This document shows positions 55,470-64,000 of a DNA stretch of 64,000 nucleotides, piece after piece (within the stretch, counting starts at the first letter, position 1; the number at the start of each line of letters is the position of its first letter). The DNA lies in contig JAXDDX010000055.1 of the NCBI GenBank assembly GCA_034670405.1, forward strand, positions 1,452,501-1,516,500, written 5' to 3'. A program made the translations under genes and the position numbers. The notes under the pieces are model-generated. The model was not told the DNA's origin. It saw only the letters and a program-made list of their open reading frames with translations, and searched no databases. The DNA comes from Hoplostethus atlanticus. Taxonomy: Eukaryota > Chordata > Actinopteri > Trachichthyiformes > Trachichthyidae.

Positions 55470-55946
55470 ACACTATTGTAGTACACACACAATACTGTGT
55501 AAATGCAATACAAGTGTATTTAAACATGTAAACACGCATCCACCATAAAACACACACACACACAAACACACAAACACACCCCAACATATACACACACACA
55601 CACAGACGGCGCTCTCCCCTCCACCGAGCCCCGAGTCTAAACACTGTAAATAAGACCTCGTCTATCGACAGAAGAGGTCATTATAATAACACTAGCCGCG
55701 GCTTTATTGAGGCGTAACCGGCGTCTCTGTTGGCTGCGTGAGTAAACAGATTCTCCCTGGCGTCAGCACTTCTCCTCCCCATCGCAAAGCCCCGCGTCTA
55801 AGCAATGGATGTGCTTGGTTACAGTTACCATGGAGATGTGCTCTTATCGGTACCGTGTGCGTCTGGGGAGGAGAGAGCGGGAGCGACGGGGAGGACGGGG
55901 TGATATGTGATGTGCGAGAGTGCCGAGATATGTGGTATAAGGGGTG

Positions 55947-55980
<34 letters not shown>

Positions 55981-58900
55981 TGAATTTCCCTGACTTCCCC
56001 AGGGAATTGATCAAATTCCCTAACTTTCCCTGTCTGGAAAACACCTCTCAAAACGTTTCGCCTTCTCAGGAGGAGGCACAGCATAACCGGGGAGGAGGAT
56101 AACACCCTGCCGCACACGCACACACACAAGCATGCACACACTTCACTAGTCTGTCATCTGAGTTGCAGCCAACATGACAGATTCAACAGGGACGGGAGGA
56201 GAGAAGAGCTACTTGGGAGAGGAAAACTACTTGGAAGGTGCAAAGATGTTCAGAAATTCAAGAGTGTTGCTCCTCTGACAGAAGAAAAAATGATTGCCTG
56301 TGGTTTCACAATGGTTGTGCAAGATAAAGGTCACTTGAAAACTTAATCTTATTTTGAAGTGTTCATCTACTGAAGGCCTTCCACACCAAGCAAACAAGCA
56401 GCATGGATGCTACTCCTAACTCCCGAGACATGAGATTCAGCCTGTTCACCCAATAAACTCTTCCAATAATGCAGTGTATTGGAAACCGAGGACAGGTCAG
56501 AGGTCAAATTGACACAGCACTTGCTAGCGAAGCTGTAGTTTACTGCTGGTTAACAGGTTCAGGCAATCATCTTGTATTATCAGCCAAAGGCACTGACGTC
56601 TTAGACCATCAAGGTTACCCACTGTATTCTCCTCTGTGTGTGTGTGAGAGAGAGAAAGAGAGAGGTTAAGGTAAGAGAACATTCAAGCTATTCAAGCTAT
56701 TATCTCTGTCCAGAGCCCCCCCAAGGGCGAAAGTGGACAACACATGGTCCAGAAAGGGTCACCAGAATGGATGGGTGTGTCGTGCCACGTAAACAGGCTC
56801 CAGACCAGTTTAACTCCGACGGTTGCGCTAAGAAAAAGATGAAATTGCAGCTGCAGCCATTTAAAACATCCGAGGTAGAGTCGTCATGCCCACTTTGATG
56901 TGTTCAGTGATGGGTTTCATCAGACAAAAAGAGGAACTAGCACATGAATAGGGGTTAATGGGATACTCACTTGACTTAATAATAGTTTTGTATCCCAATT
57001 AATACTAATGTTTGTATGTTTCTCTTAATAAAACAATAAAGTACTGTCAAATAAGAAGTACTAAACAAATATGTTGACGAAGAAGTGCCATAATAAGTCA
57101 AAGACTTGCACTGTGGGCTCAATTAAGGCCTTTTTAATTTTCCGTTAGCTTGCAGCTAATGTCACCCCTTGGCTTCAGTGTCAAGTCAACCCACCAATTA
57201 CTGCGTCACAAGGAACAAAAAAACTTTTTTTCCCCAACACCGTGCCTGGTGAAGAAAAGTAACAGACTTTTCTCCTTAACATCTCCTTAACACTTCAGCT
57301 TGAACCAGTTCCCCCCACGTCCAATAGATTTTTGTGTATTTTCACCATGTTATCCATATTTAATCAAAATGAGCATTTTCGTGAGAGAAATAAAGGATCT
57401 TCGTTCATCAATTTCATATGCTCTGAGAGGAAATTGTGCATGCAGTAAAATAAAAATGAGCATAAAAGGGAATTAGTGCAGGTGAACCTTCTCTTGCGTT
57501 AAATAAATCAAGTAGGTAATTAGAATCAGGTGGTAAATAATTGGGTATGAAGTTAACCAATCAGAGGTCAGCTCTTTGGGGAGTTTGTGTGTCACTCCCA
57601 TAAATCCAGGTTGGTGTTGGTGTGACCACGCAGGAGAAAAAAAAACACTATTTGGAAGAACTACATACCTCTAAACATATTCATAGTATATGTGAAATGT
57701 TTTTTTTTTTTCATTTCCTTAACATCTTCACTTGCAATTAAAAATGAAACATCCCTGCAAACCTTCCCCACTGGCAGAGATGGAAGAGTTTAACGCGGCT
57801 AATGCAGCCTCAGACTGTGTTACCATAGCGCTAAGCCCACTCATCCTTGAAGGTCCTAAGCATGATGGTCTAGTTTACAAGATGGCTGCCACAGGTCAGA
57901 GGCAGACGTTTTTTTAAATAAACCACCACTAATGGCTGCTGCAGCAGCACTAGCAGACATGCCATTGATCATTTACTTAACCGTGGTCATTACACTGCGG
58001 GGGGGGAAATAACCACGAGTTGGGCTTTTTCATTCTTTTACTCTTGAAATCAGAACTTTGCAACGGCAGAAACGTGCTGCTTCAGGCGGCTAGTAAAGGA
58101 CAACAAATTACTTTCCAATACAACCTGTGTCAAAGATGTTATTGCTGACATCTTATATTGATACGTGATGTGTTGCTATTCACCCCTGCTGTGCCGTGCG
58201 TGGTCAAAAGGACACAACCTTGAAGGAGACAAAAGGAGGGTGGTAACTTTGTTTTTGCAAGTTTGTTTTTGCACGGACCCTAGTCGGCCTTGAATCGCGC
58301 TGCAGCAGCCATCCTGCATGCTTCACATACACGAGTTGCACAGATACGGTCGCAGGCGGGAGGAACGCAGCATCTGTCATACCATAAATTATCTTTGTAC
58401 CCTAAGAACGTCCAAGTTTGGCCCATGGTCCGGTCTCCTATGCGCTACACCTGTCTCACTGTGCAACTGGTATCTAAATGGAAAAAACAACCTACAGCGA
58501 TTCATTCTTGTCATTCAAGACCTTTAGCATGAGTCAGCAGTCCCCTATATAAAACCAAGGCTGTAGAATCTGTGCACATTTTGTAGAATGTATCCTACAC
58601 ATTTCTGATGATCAGCGTCCATGCCCAGTATTTGTCAGTGCCTATATCACTTGAAATGTTTCAATCTGCCTGACCAGCAGCCAAGCTTGACCAAACAGAA
58701 AAATATTTCTACAGCATCTCCAAAACGTTTTGGATGTTTTTCCAGGACTTTTCTAGGTTTTCCATGACCTCTAGTCAAGTGTACACCACACAAGTGGAAG
58801 GAGCAAGGGTTTGACTGATATGGGATTTTGAAGGCCGATACCAAGCACTTATTTTGGACTGAAGTTGCCGATTGCAGAAATGCAACAACTTTGGCATGAA

Positions 58901-59588
58901 AATGGTCATAACAAGTCAATTTCTTTCCCACCAAAACGTTACAAGTATTCATTCCCCCATGATTTCACTCTTGGCAGGGTGGAAAAGCCTCAGCATAAAA
59001 CTGCCATTTGAAACCCATGAGAATGGTTGCAATAATGGAATAATAAAACCTATTCATGCATTCTGATCTAAAAGTTGCATTAGAACCAAGGTCAAGGCAA
59101 GGTCACACTGTGGCCCTGATGCAAAATGCCATGACTTTCCAGAACTAACTACGAAAAATGTCATTCCTTCCTGATTTGTTAATGTTTTTCAGCTTGGAAA
59201 AGTTGTGAAGGGGTGAACAGTTTCCACTCTAGTTGGGCTTGTTGTGGATAAAACACCCCATCTAATGCAATGACTAAAACAAGCAGTAAAACACATCCTG
59301 GTATATTCCTGTAAAGTGACCCATTTGTAAAATTCCCTGACTATGTAATCAATTGCATCATATCAGAGGCTGAAAACAACAATATGTGATTTTTCTGACC
59401 CTACCTGAGGCATCCAGAGGTGTTCTTGAAGACGGTGGTCCACTCGGCGTCGCGGGGCTTGGAGTCCTCGTTGGGCTCGTGCTCCCAACCCGAGTGGGGG
59501 ATGATGACCTCGTTGGTCATGGTCTGCAGGCCGTGGTTGATGATCACCATCTTCAGAGGCTCGTAGGACGACAGATTCCACAGGGTTC
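22140..59588 (-). CDS. arvcf: arvcf, armadillo-repeat catenin of the p120 family, 3' half, 11 exons, partial at 5' end
   Basis: This is a delta-catenin subfamily armadillo protein that binds the juxtamembrane region of classical cadherins at adherens junctions. Exons in coding order are 59588-59405, 52373-52256, 52160-51989, 47751-47680, 30563-30436, 28768-28618, 28186-27994, 26832-26721, 26016-25929, 23760-23669 and 22241-22140. Phases join perfectly over 1410 nt (469 codons plus stop). Recognisable blocks include [90 protein letters not shown] and DGYSTID, and the protein ends PQPVDSWV. That tail is a PDZ ligand typical of ARVCF and distinguishes it from p120 and p0071. About half of the roughly 960-residue vertebrate protein is present. 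Which fish paralogue (a or b) cannot be told. Confidence 0.95.
22637..22977 (+). mobile_element. MITE-like family A copy, type-2 3' module
   Basis: It starts TAGGGTTCACCGATG with TCAGTGTTTCCCCC. It then has AGCAGCTCCTTAAGGCGAGG, TGCAGGTTTTACAGACTGAC and CAGACATCTGATCATAG, and ends AATATCGGCCTGATGTATC. It lies in the last arvcf intron. Confidence 0.75.
23669..23760 (-). CDS. arvcf: arvcf exon: C-terminal tail, DGYSTID motif
   Basis: This 92-nt exon runs phase 1 to phase 0. It encodes [20 protein letters not shown] followed by [16 protein letters not shown] and EPLK match the family tail. A short (GT)n follows the donor. Confidence 0.92.
23761..25928. other. arvcf intron before the DGYSTID exon
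   Basis: It contains long stretches with no recognisable feature, a C run near 25062, (CA)n at 25474-25491 and 25876-25918, and a possible hAT-like fragment at 25758-25825. Confidence 0.55.
25929..26016 (-). CDS. arvcf: arvcf exon: C-terminal tail
   Basis: This 88-nt exon runs phase 0 to phase 1. It encodes [20 protein letters not shown] followed by TLPLMEKNQ. PGYDDxTLPL is characteristic of the ARVCF tail. A long (CA)n begins 10 nt inside the following intron. Confidence 0.92.
26721..26832 (-). CDS. arvcf: arvcf exon: last armadillo repeat
   Basis: This 112-nt exon runs phase 2 to phase 0. It encodes [20 protein letters not shown] followed by [17 protein letters not shown], the end of the armadillo domain. 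Confidence 0.95.
26833..27993. other. arvcf intron
   Basis: This 1.2-kb intron has a C run at about 26897-26908 and a G run at about 27071-27080. The 27100-27650 part has few simple repeats. I see no exon in it. Confidence 0.5.
27994..28186 (-). CDS. arvcf: arvcf exon: armadillo repeat
   Basis: This 193-nt exon runs phase 1 to phase 2. It encodes [40 protein letters not shown] and [20 protein letters not shown], ending NRTS across the next junction. Confidence 0.95.
28618..28768 (-). CDS. arvcf: arvcf exon: armadillo repeat
   Basis: This 151-nt exon runs phase 0 to phase 1. It encodes [40 protein letters not shown] and [11 protein letters not shown]. Confidence 0.95.
28769..30435. other. 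arvcf intron
   Basis: It contains (CA)n at 28865-28895, a (GGA)n stretch near 29209-29228, a poly-A run near 29443-29457 and a C run at about 30401-30411. No gene was found. Confidence 0.55.
30436..30563 (-). CDS. arvcf: arvcf exon: armadillo repeat
   Basis: This 128-nt exon runs phase 1 to phase 0. It encodes [20 protein letters not shown] followed by [20 protein letters not shown] and WT, a highly conserved delta-catenin block. Confidence 0.95.
33114..33172. repeat. (CA)n microsatellite
   Basis: This is an uninterrupted CA dinucleotide run of about 58 bp, one of roughly twenty such runs in the window. Confidence 0.95.
37081..37160 (-). mobile_element. SINE with tandem tRNA-like heads, fragment
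   Basis: On the minus strand GGTAGAGCAAGGCTCTGACA and a B-box-like GGGTTCTATTCCC are followed directly by TGTAGCTCGATAGGTAGAGC. This head-to-tail arrangement matches the copy at 10260-10431. Confidence 0.55.
38688..39026 (+). mobile_element. MITE-like family A copy, type-2 3' module
   Basis: It starts TAGGGTTGGACGG. It carries TCCATGCCAAGGATTGCAAG, CAATGTTTCCCCCC, TTTTACAGACTGACACCCCC and CAGACATCTGATAATAATAA, followed by CTAGCTGTGGTC and CTGGCCGATATG. Confidence 0.75.
39449..39515. repeat. extreme C-rich tract (G-quadruplex potential on minus strand)
   Basis: This is nearly pure C for about 65 bp, in runs of five to thirteen C separated by single A, T or G bases. Confidence 0.9.
39675..39740. 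repeat. (CA)n microsatellite
   Basis: This is a CA run of about 65 bp with one CG interruption. Confidence 0.95.
41267..41313. repeat. (GT)n joined to a 26-base G run
   Basis: A GT dinucleotide tract passes directly into an uninterrupted G homopolymer at 41288-41313. Such runs are error-prone in sequencing. Confidence 0.9.
41953..42398. mobile_element. putative MITE with CCCCTTTCACA termini
   Basis: The left end CCCCTTTCACATAC matches the reverse complement of the right end, CCCCTTTCACACGGG, over 11 bp. Subterminal GGGTCATTGC-like motifs recur near the right end (GGTCATTCCCGGGTCGTTGC). It is 446 bp with no ORF. The superfamily is not assigned. Confidence 0.55.
42925..43330. promoter_or_regulatory. 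CpG-dense patch in arvcf intron, candidate regulatory region
   Basis: A hand count gives about 40 CpG dinucleotides in 400 bp, at or above the number expected from base composition, and the patch lacks simple repeats. It could be an unmethylated enhancer or an internal promoter. No start site or exon can be pointed to. Confidence 0.35.
44126..44166 (+). mobile_element. MITE-like family A, 5' fragment
   Basis: It reads TAGGGTTCGTCTGATATGG and TTTTTCAAAGCCGATACC, the family start only. A tRNA-B-box-like GGTTGAATCC sits just upstream. Confidence 0.55.
45364..45824 (-). mobile_element. MITE-like family A copy containing an expanded (ATT)n
   Basis: The ends are TAGGGTGGTATTTCAG and TATCGGTCAAACCCTA. 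GACCACAGCTAG and CAGATGTCTGG, separated by about 45 bp in the 38688 copy, flank an ATT-rich tract of about 190 bp (45399-45585) here. Confidence 0.75.
47680..47751 (-). CDS. arvcf: arvcf exon: 72-nt loop exon, candidate cassette
   Basis: This exon runs phase 1 to phase 1 and encodes [20 protein letters not shown] followed by PSKG. Two AG acceptors lie 4 nt apart; the one at 47752-47753 keeps the frame. Because both flanking junctions are phase 1, the exon can be skipped without a frameshift. Confidence 0.88.
47850..48201 (+). mobile_element. MITE-like family A copy, near complete
   Basis: The core is TCAGTGTTTCCCCCAGAATT, then AAGCCTCTGAAACAGCATTT and CTCCACTGAAAG. The right end reverse-complements to AAGGGTTAAATCAATATATC, the terminal inverted repeat. 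It sits about 100 bp upstream (5') of the 72-nt arvcf exon. Confidence 0.75.
48570..48616. repeat. perfect 16-bp inverted repeat, 15-nt loop
   Basis: TGGACGTGCCCGTGGG (48570-48585) is exactly complementary to 48601-48616. The loop runs 48586-48600. Confidence 0.95.
48720..49042 (-). mobile_element. MITE-like family A copy, complete with TIRs (323 bp)
   Basis: The left terminus is TAGGATTAGACCAATA. The right terminus reverse-complements to TAGGATTCGACCGATA, matching at 14 of 16 positions. Internal CTGTTTCAGAGGCTTTTCCA matches the other copies. Confidence 0.8.
51989..52160 (-). CDS. arvcf: arvcf exon: armadillo repeat plus basic loop
   Basis: This 172-nt exon runs phase 0 to phase 1. It encodes [20 protein letters not shown], then a Pro/Ala-rich linker and the lysine-rich patches [17 protein letters not shown]. 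This is the long intra-armadillo loop, which in p120 relatives carries a basic nuclear-localisation-like sequence. Confidence 0.95.
52256..52373 (-). CDS. arvcf: arvcf exon: armadillo repeat
   Basis: This 118-nt exon runs phase 2 to phase 0. It encodes [20 protein letters not shown] followed by [19 protein letters not shown], a diagnostic helix pair of the delta-catenin armadillo domain. Confidence 0.95.
52796..53100 (+). mobile_element. MITE-like family A copy, type-1 3' module
   Basis: It starts TAGGGTGCAACTGATATTTG, carries GTTTAGACCATGGGACACCA and GATCAAAATGTCACATCAGA, and ends ATATATCAGTCTAACA. The ends form an imperfect inverted repeat. Confidence 0.75.
55981..56046 (+). mobile_element. 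repeat family C, terminal fragment
   Basis: It contains TTTCCCTGACTTCCCC, AAATTCCCTAACTTTCCCTG and TCTGGAAAACACC, matching 63926-63990 closely. Its left edge abuts (GAAA)n. Confidence 0.6.
58805..59095 (+). mobile_element. MITE-like family A copy, type-1 3' module
   Basis: It starts AAGGGTTTGACTGATATGGG, with TTGAAGGCCGATACC, GGCAGGGTGGAAAAGCCTC and TCTAAAAGTTGCATTAGAAC. Confidence 0.7.
59100..59350 (+). mobile_element. repeat family C, diverged copy
   Basis: It shares ATGACTTTCCAGAA, CGAAAAATGTCATTCCT, TTTTTCAGCTTGGAAA and CATCTAATGCAATGA with 63750-63990 in the same order. Confidence 0.55.
59405..59588 (-). CDS. arvcf: arvcf exon: mid-armadillo repeats
   Basis: This 184-nt exon runs phase 1 to phase 2. 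It encodes [20 protein letters not shown], then an acidic insert ([16 protein letters not shown]) and [12 protein letters not shown]. It is the most 5' arvcf exon in the window. A (GGA)n stretch lies just upstream of its acceptor. Confidence 0.95.
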
Positions 59589-61914
59589 CTACGGGGGAGG
59601 AGGAGGAGGAGGAGGAGGAGAGAGAGGACAGGAGAGAAACATGAAGGTGAGCCCTCCTGAGTGTAGAATCAGATTCGCTTAAGATCAATTTTCTATTTTT
59701 GTTAACCATGTTAGCTTTTACATATTGAGCTGTCTCAAACATAATATTCCTATGGTATTTTTCTATCTTCTAAGTATCTCTATAATATTTGTGTAATATT
59801 CTTATATATTATATTTCTATTGGTTCCTAATAGTGAGTTTATAATGACCCTATGGTATCACTACAATATTATTTTCATATAATATTGCTAGAGGAAATTA
59901 TAGTGCATCTATATGTGGTACTTACTACTATCATACTTTATGGTATTTCCTATCTCCTATGGTGTAACATTCCACTAGGATATTTGTACATCAGTATCAT
60001 TCTAAAATCTACTAGGATTACTTTAGTTCAAGAAGAAATGTGAGGAATTCATAACGTTTTCTGCAGTATACAGATGGGCCGTGTGGACCCATCACCTCCT
60101 CTATCTCTAAGCTGGAGATAACAGCATTTCGTCGGGTCATGTGCATCCTGAGGTTTCACAAAAGAGAGCGACAGACGGAGCGAGGAGGAGGAAACTTAGG
60201 CAACGCGGCCAGGCAGGCAGACGCTGTGATAAAGCATCGCCATCAGGAGGGATCGCACTCCTCTACAAATGGCTGCTCCGGAGTCAGCCCTCCAGTTTGA
60301 GGAGAACAAAATATTACACGGGTGAAGAAAAAAAAAAAAAAAAAAACACCACTTCAAAGTCTGTGTCTGACACAGGGTTTCTGAGTTACTGTTTTTATTA
60401 ACCCATCCCTCAGGGCTCGATCTCGCTTTCCCTCTCCTCCGCTCATCACCCTCGCCCTCCCTGAGTTTATATTTCAGGCGTTGAGCTGACATTCTTATCT
60501 GGAGAGACTTACAAGTGATTTGTTACTCCAAAAGGAACAACAGCTGGGAGCCACAGTGTTAAGATTAACCACACGCACACAGATGTACATGAATGCACCA
60601 GCTACTTCCAAGCTACTCACACACACACACACAGTCTGGGATGCCCTTTTGCTCCGCACTAATAGACCATTAGCAGGGCGGTGACACTGTCATACCTGCC
60701 TAGCTCTGTTCTTTACAATGGTTTCTGTACAATTTCCAGACGGTCAATATTTCTTCTGTTAAATCATGCTCAGTGCACACAGCCCGGGCCGGCCCAGGCT
60801 GAAAATACCTCCGCTCCTTCTGGTGTGGTTATGCCTAGAGAACACTGTTACCTTCCTCCAATAAAAAAATTAAAAAAAACATTCGGCTAAAACGCATACT
60901 GTGTTCTTGAGATGTTGTACGTTTGAGTCCAGCTCGTGACCTTTGCCACTGTCACGCTCCTTTTTCATCTCTGTACTGCGCTATCTAACCGAGCAGAAAT
61001 ACCTCCATGCCCTCCACTGCCTCCCTCCATTAAAAATGACTAGGCTGACTTGCTGTGCATGAGAGAATGGCTACCGGGAGTAACCGGGAGGCTATTAGGT
61101 ATGTAAGTCGAGGTGTTAACGGTTCCGCCGTGGTGCCGCCGCGCAGCGCCATGTGACTGCAAATTAACATGGCACGCTGCCATGCTGTGGCTTACACTCA
61201 TTTCAGTGGGGTGTGTATGGGTGGGTGTGAGGGTGAGTGGGTGGTCAGTGTCACATTTCAGTGCTGGTAGCTTATGCTGCTTTCAAGTGCTCCTCGTAAG
61301 CTCCCGCTTCATGTTACATCCCAGCAACTCGGGTGTCACAAAATTCCCACATTTCCAGTTGCATTCGCCACTTTGTCGGGTCGTTCGTGCACACCCGACT
61401 TGTAATTTGGATATTTCCAACAGCATTTGAAGACATCGTCAGACTTGGGTCGGTGGAATATGCATGTATCGTTTAGTTGTATCGGCATTTGTATTTGAGT
61501 GTATCTGTGTGAGTGAGGGACGTAAAGCTGCTTAAGTGCTGTCAAAAAATATCGGAATTCTGAATTGAGTGAAAATACAACTGGAAACATCAGGATTTTC
61601 TATGATACCTGAGTTGCCGAGATGTGACGTTTAGGGGCTGGGGCGCATTGGAAGCAACTGCTTCATTTTTGTTATTATATTTTGTTGTTTGGCCTTTTGT
61701 CTGAATAATTTGTACTGTGATACGTTGCCCTTTGTTTAACTTCTAGCTGTCACACATTTTAGTTTTTAATTAAACTTCAACTCCATGTCTGATTTTCTCC
61801 CCTTCCTTCCTTTTCCTTCGGAGAGGGAGTGTCAGCATCTAGGCGTGAATAACATTAACAGCAAATGTGGCGTTGTGGGGAACAAGCGGTGCTGGGGAGA
61901 GTCAGGAGGGAGAG

Positions 61915-61916
<2 letters not shown>

Positions 61917-61946
<30 letters not shown>

Positions 61947-62012
61947 CGGATGGCGACAACTAGGCAGCGATCATGCCCGCCCGCTTGCCTGCCTGCCTGC
62001 CTGCCTGCCTGC
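61917..62012. repeat. (GA)n followed by (TGCC)n
   Basis: A GA run of about 29 bp and, 40 bp on, six to seven TGCC units. Both are simple repeats in intron. Confidence 0.9.
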
Positions 62013-63748
62013 CAGGCTGAAGGCTTGATTACCTCCACCGTTGTACCATTAGCATCAGTCCCATTAGGCCTGATGAGCAGCAGTCAACACGCGGTCAACA
62101 CGCTAGCAGTCACGCGGCGAACAAAATGGGCTTGGGGAAGACCGGCAATAGACAGGAATGGGGACAGGAGAGGATAGAGGATAGGACATGGAGACTCCTC
62201 GTTATCGCCGGTGTTAAAATTCATGTTTTCCGCCTCTTCCTACCGAAGCTGTCATCACTTCCCCCCGTGTTCCGATCACAAACACATCATCACTGTCTTG
62301 TCCTCGGTCGCGCAGAAAAACAAATGTATGGTGATTAAAATGCACTTGTCTTAAGGCGCTAAAATGCTAACTGGATAATAAAGGTCTGTTACTGTATGTT
62401 TCCACTCTCACGCAGGAGTCTTTAGTACAGAGCCGTTTTTTCTGGCCTGTTAGCATTTTGTGACCCTGAATCAAGTCGCTTTTTCATGGCCGTGCAGTTG
62501 TCTGACAACAGCAACAGAACAACACGCGAACGACAACACTAGTATTACGTTCTCCGGTCCACTGACATGCCAAATCAGTGATGACAGACTTGAGTCGGAG
62601 GTGGCGTAAATTGGGTTTGTGACATTACCGGCAATGATGATGAGACCCCCTTCCTGTCCGCTGACGTCTGGATTGGCACTGTGCAGCATGGACGAGCTAC
62701 GTGTGATTGGTACATTAATACTCCACAAAATGTTGTCCTACCCATTCAATTGTTTAATATAGAGCTTCAACACTCAAGCCTCATGTAAAAGCCTTTTGAG
62801 CACGCCCCGGCTATGAGACTGCTGGAGCACGACGCTTCTAATTTGCGCCGCATATATTGAGTTTTATTGTTTCCCCGCAATCACAGATTGTGTCCGACAG
62901 TGTCTGAAATGTATTCTGTGTGTAAAATTGTTTTAAAATAGTACAGCCGCCCTGTTCGACTTGTCTGTACACAACAAAAAGCAAATTACAAAAACAAAGC
63001 ACATCATCATCGTAGCCAATCTATCTAATCTAACACAGACTTTTACGGTGTACACCGACATCACAGAAAATACCGTCCACCGGCCTTCCTCTGTCCCTAC
63101 GGGCCATTTCAGTATGTCAGCTACAGTATTACGGGTAAAATACTGCTCAGGCCTAAAGAATCAGTCAGGGTCTATAGTGATCACAGAGGCGGGGGGGGGG
63201 GGGGCACACAGGCATGTGTTTGTGCCGCGGCTGTCCATCACATACGACAGCCATATAGCCCACAGACAGAATGTTATTTAAGATGACAGAGTGCTGTGGA
63301 AGTGGCGGTCTCCATCCTGCACCCTGCCGCCGTTACAGGCCAGCGGCTCTCTTTAGTTCATTATCGTACCTTTAAGGTAGGTCTCCTGTATAGATGTGCT
63401 TTCGCTGGATTGCATTTACACTTCAAAATGTATCTCTGAAACCAATCCCTTGCAAAAACGGAGATTGACACACACACACACCACTTTGCATAATGTTACG
63501 ATCCGAGCTGCCCGCTTTCGATTTGCGTGTGCGCTGTTGTGAATGTGACCACCTCGGGAAGTAGTTTGAGAGATTCGATCTTCATGCATCTTGAGTGCAT
63601 TTGCACTTGGATTCTATGCATTTTTGCTCTACCCAATGTGTGATCTGATCACCCAGAGGACCCATGTTAAGAGAGTCAGGTGTAAAGGCGTTCATGGGTC
63701 GAAGCCTGGATTATGATCTTCGTCTCAACTGTACCATTTAATAAATCC

Positions 63749-64000
63749 AGGGTTCCCACCACAATTCCAAGACTTTCCATGAACGAAAAATGTTACTCCT
63801 CGCTGGTTTGTTAAGGTTGTTTTTCAGCTCAAATCTAAAGAGGTAAACAGTCTGCTGAAAACCATCATCTAATGCAATTAACGTGTGAAGCAAAGTTGTC
63901 AAATACATTGTTATGTTATTGATATTCCCTGACTTCCCCCGGAGAATTTATGAAATTCCCTGACTTTCCCTGTCTGGAATACACCTATCTAAATTCCACA
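63749..64000 (+). mobile_element. repeat family C, copy running to the window edge
   Basis: It starts AGGGTTCCCACCACAATTCC and continues through AAGACTTTCCATGAACGAAA to GACTTTCCCTGTCTGGAATA. It is a dispersed fish repeat with no ORF. Confidence 0.6.

Larger units (their letters stand above)
52374..59404. other. arvcf intron (7 kb)
   Basis: It contains family A copies at 52796 and 58805, (CA)n at 53572, 55323 and 55435, (GAAA)n at 55951-55979 and a repeat-C fragment at 55981-56046. The 54100-55000 and 56200-58700 stretches show no recognisable element. Confidence 0.6.
59589..64000. other. arvcf intron, partial
   Basis: No armadillo exon was found, so the upstream exons lie past 64000. Features are (GGA)n at about 59597-59620, (GA)n at about 61917-61945, (TGCC)n at about 61987-62012, a G run at 63189-63203 and a family C repeat at the end. 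Confidence 0.6.

Overview
This is eukaryotic, non-coding-rich DNA, most likely from a ray-finned (probably percomorph) fish. It has GT-AG introns, long (CA)n, (GA)n and (ATT)n microsatellites, tRNA-derived SINEs and many short non-autonomous DNA transposons. Only about 2.5 kb codes for protein. All of it is on the minus strand, in two neighbouring genes whose exons I assembled by reading frame, splice sites and phase continuity.

Gene 1 (about 685-15936, minus) is the 5' part of txnrd2, mitochondrial thioredoxin reductase 2. Twelve exons run from an Arg-rich presequence through the FAD-binding motif (GGGSGG), the redox-active CVNVGC motif and the NADPH-binding region to the GDIGE segment. The C-terminal interface domain and the selenocysteine tail lie beyond position 1. 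The last exon here (685-822) carries one extra base relative to the family reading frame, giving a premature stop. This is either a sequence error or a broken allele.

Gene 2 (about 22140-59588, minus, with a 3' UTR probably reaching 16.95 kb) is the 3' half of arvcf, the p120/delta-catenin family armadillo protein. Eleven exons encode 469 residues, from mid-armadillo domain to the PDZ-binding C-terminus DSWV. The N-terminal exons lie beyond 64000. In human 22q11 the order is TXNRD2-COMT-ARVCF. Here txnrd2 and arvcf are about 1 kb apart (UTR to start codon), with no room for comt.

The rest is intron, UTR and a short intergenic spacer. The introns hold at least 13 copies of one TIR-bearing MITE-like family, a hAT-type MITE with a target-site duplication, a second putative MITE, dimeric tRNA-headed SINEs (one interrupted by a MITE), minisatellites and extreme homopolymer or purine tracts. 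A large arvcf intron (30564-47679) contains CpG-dense patches that may be regulatory. I found no CRISPR array, operon, bona fide tRNA or rRNA gene, or autonomous transposon ORF, and no clear new protein system. The unusual content is the txnrd2 frameshift and the repeat biology.
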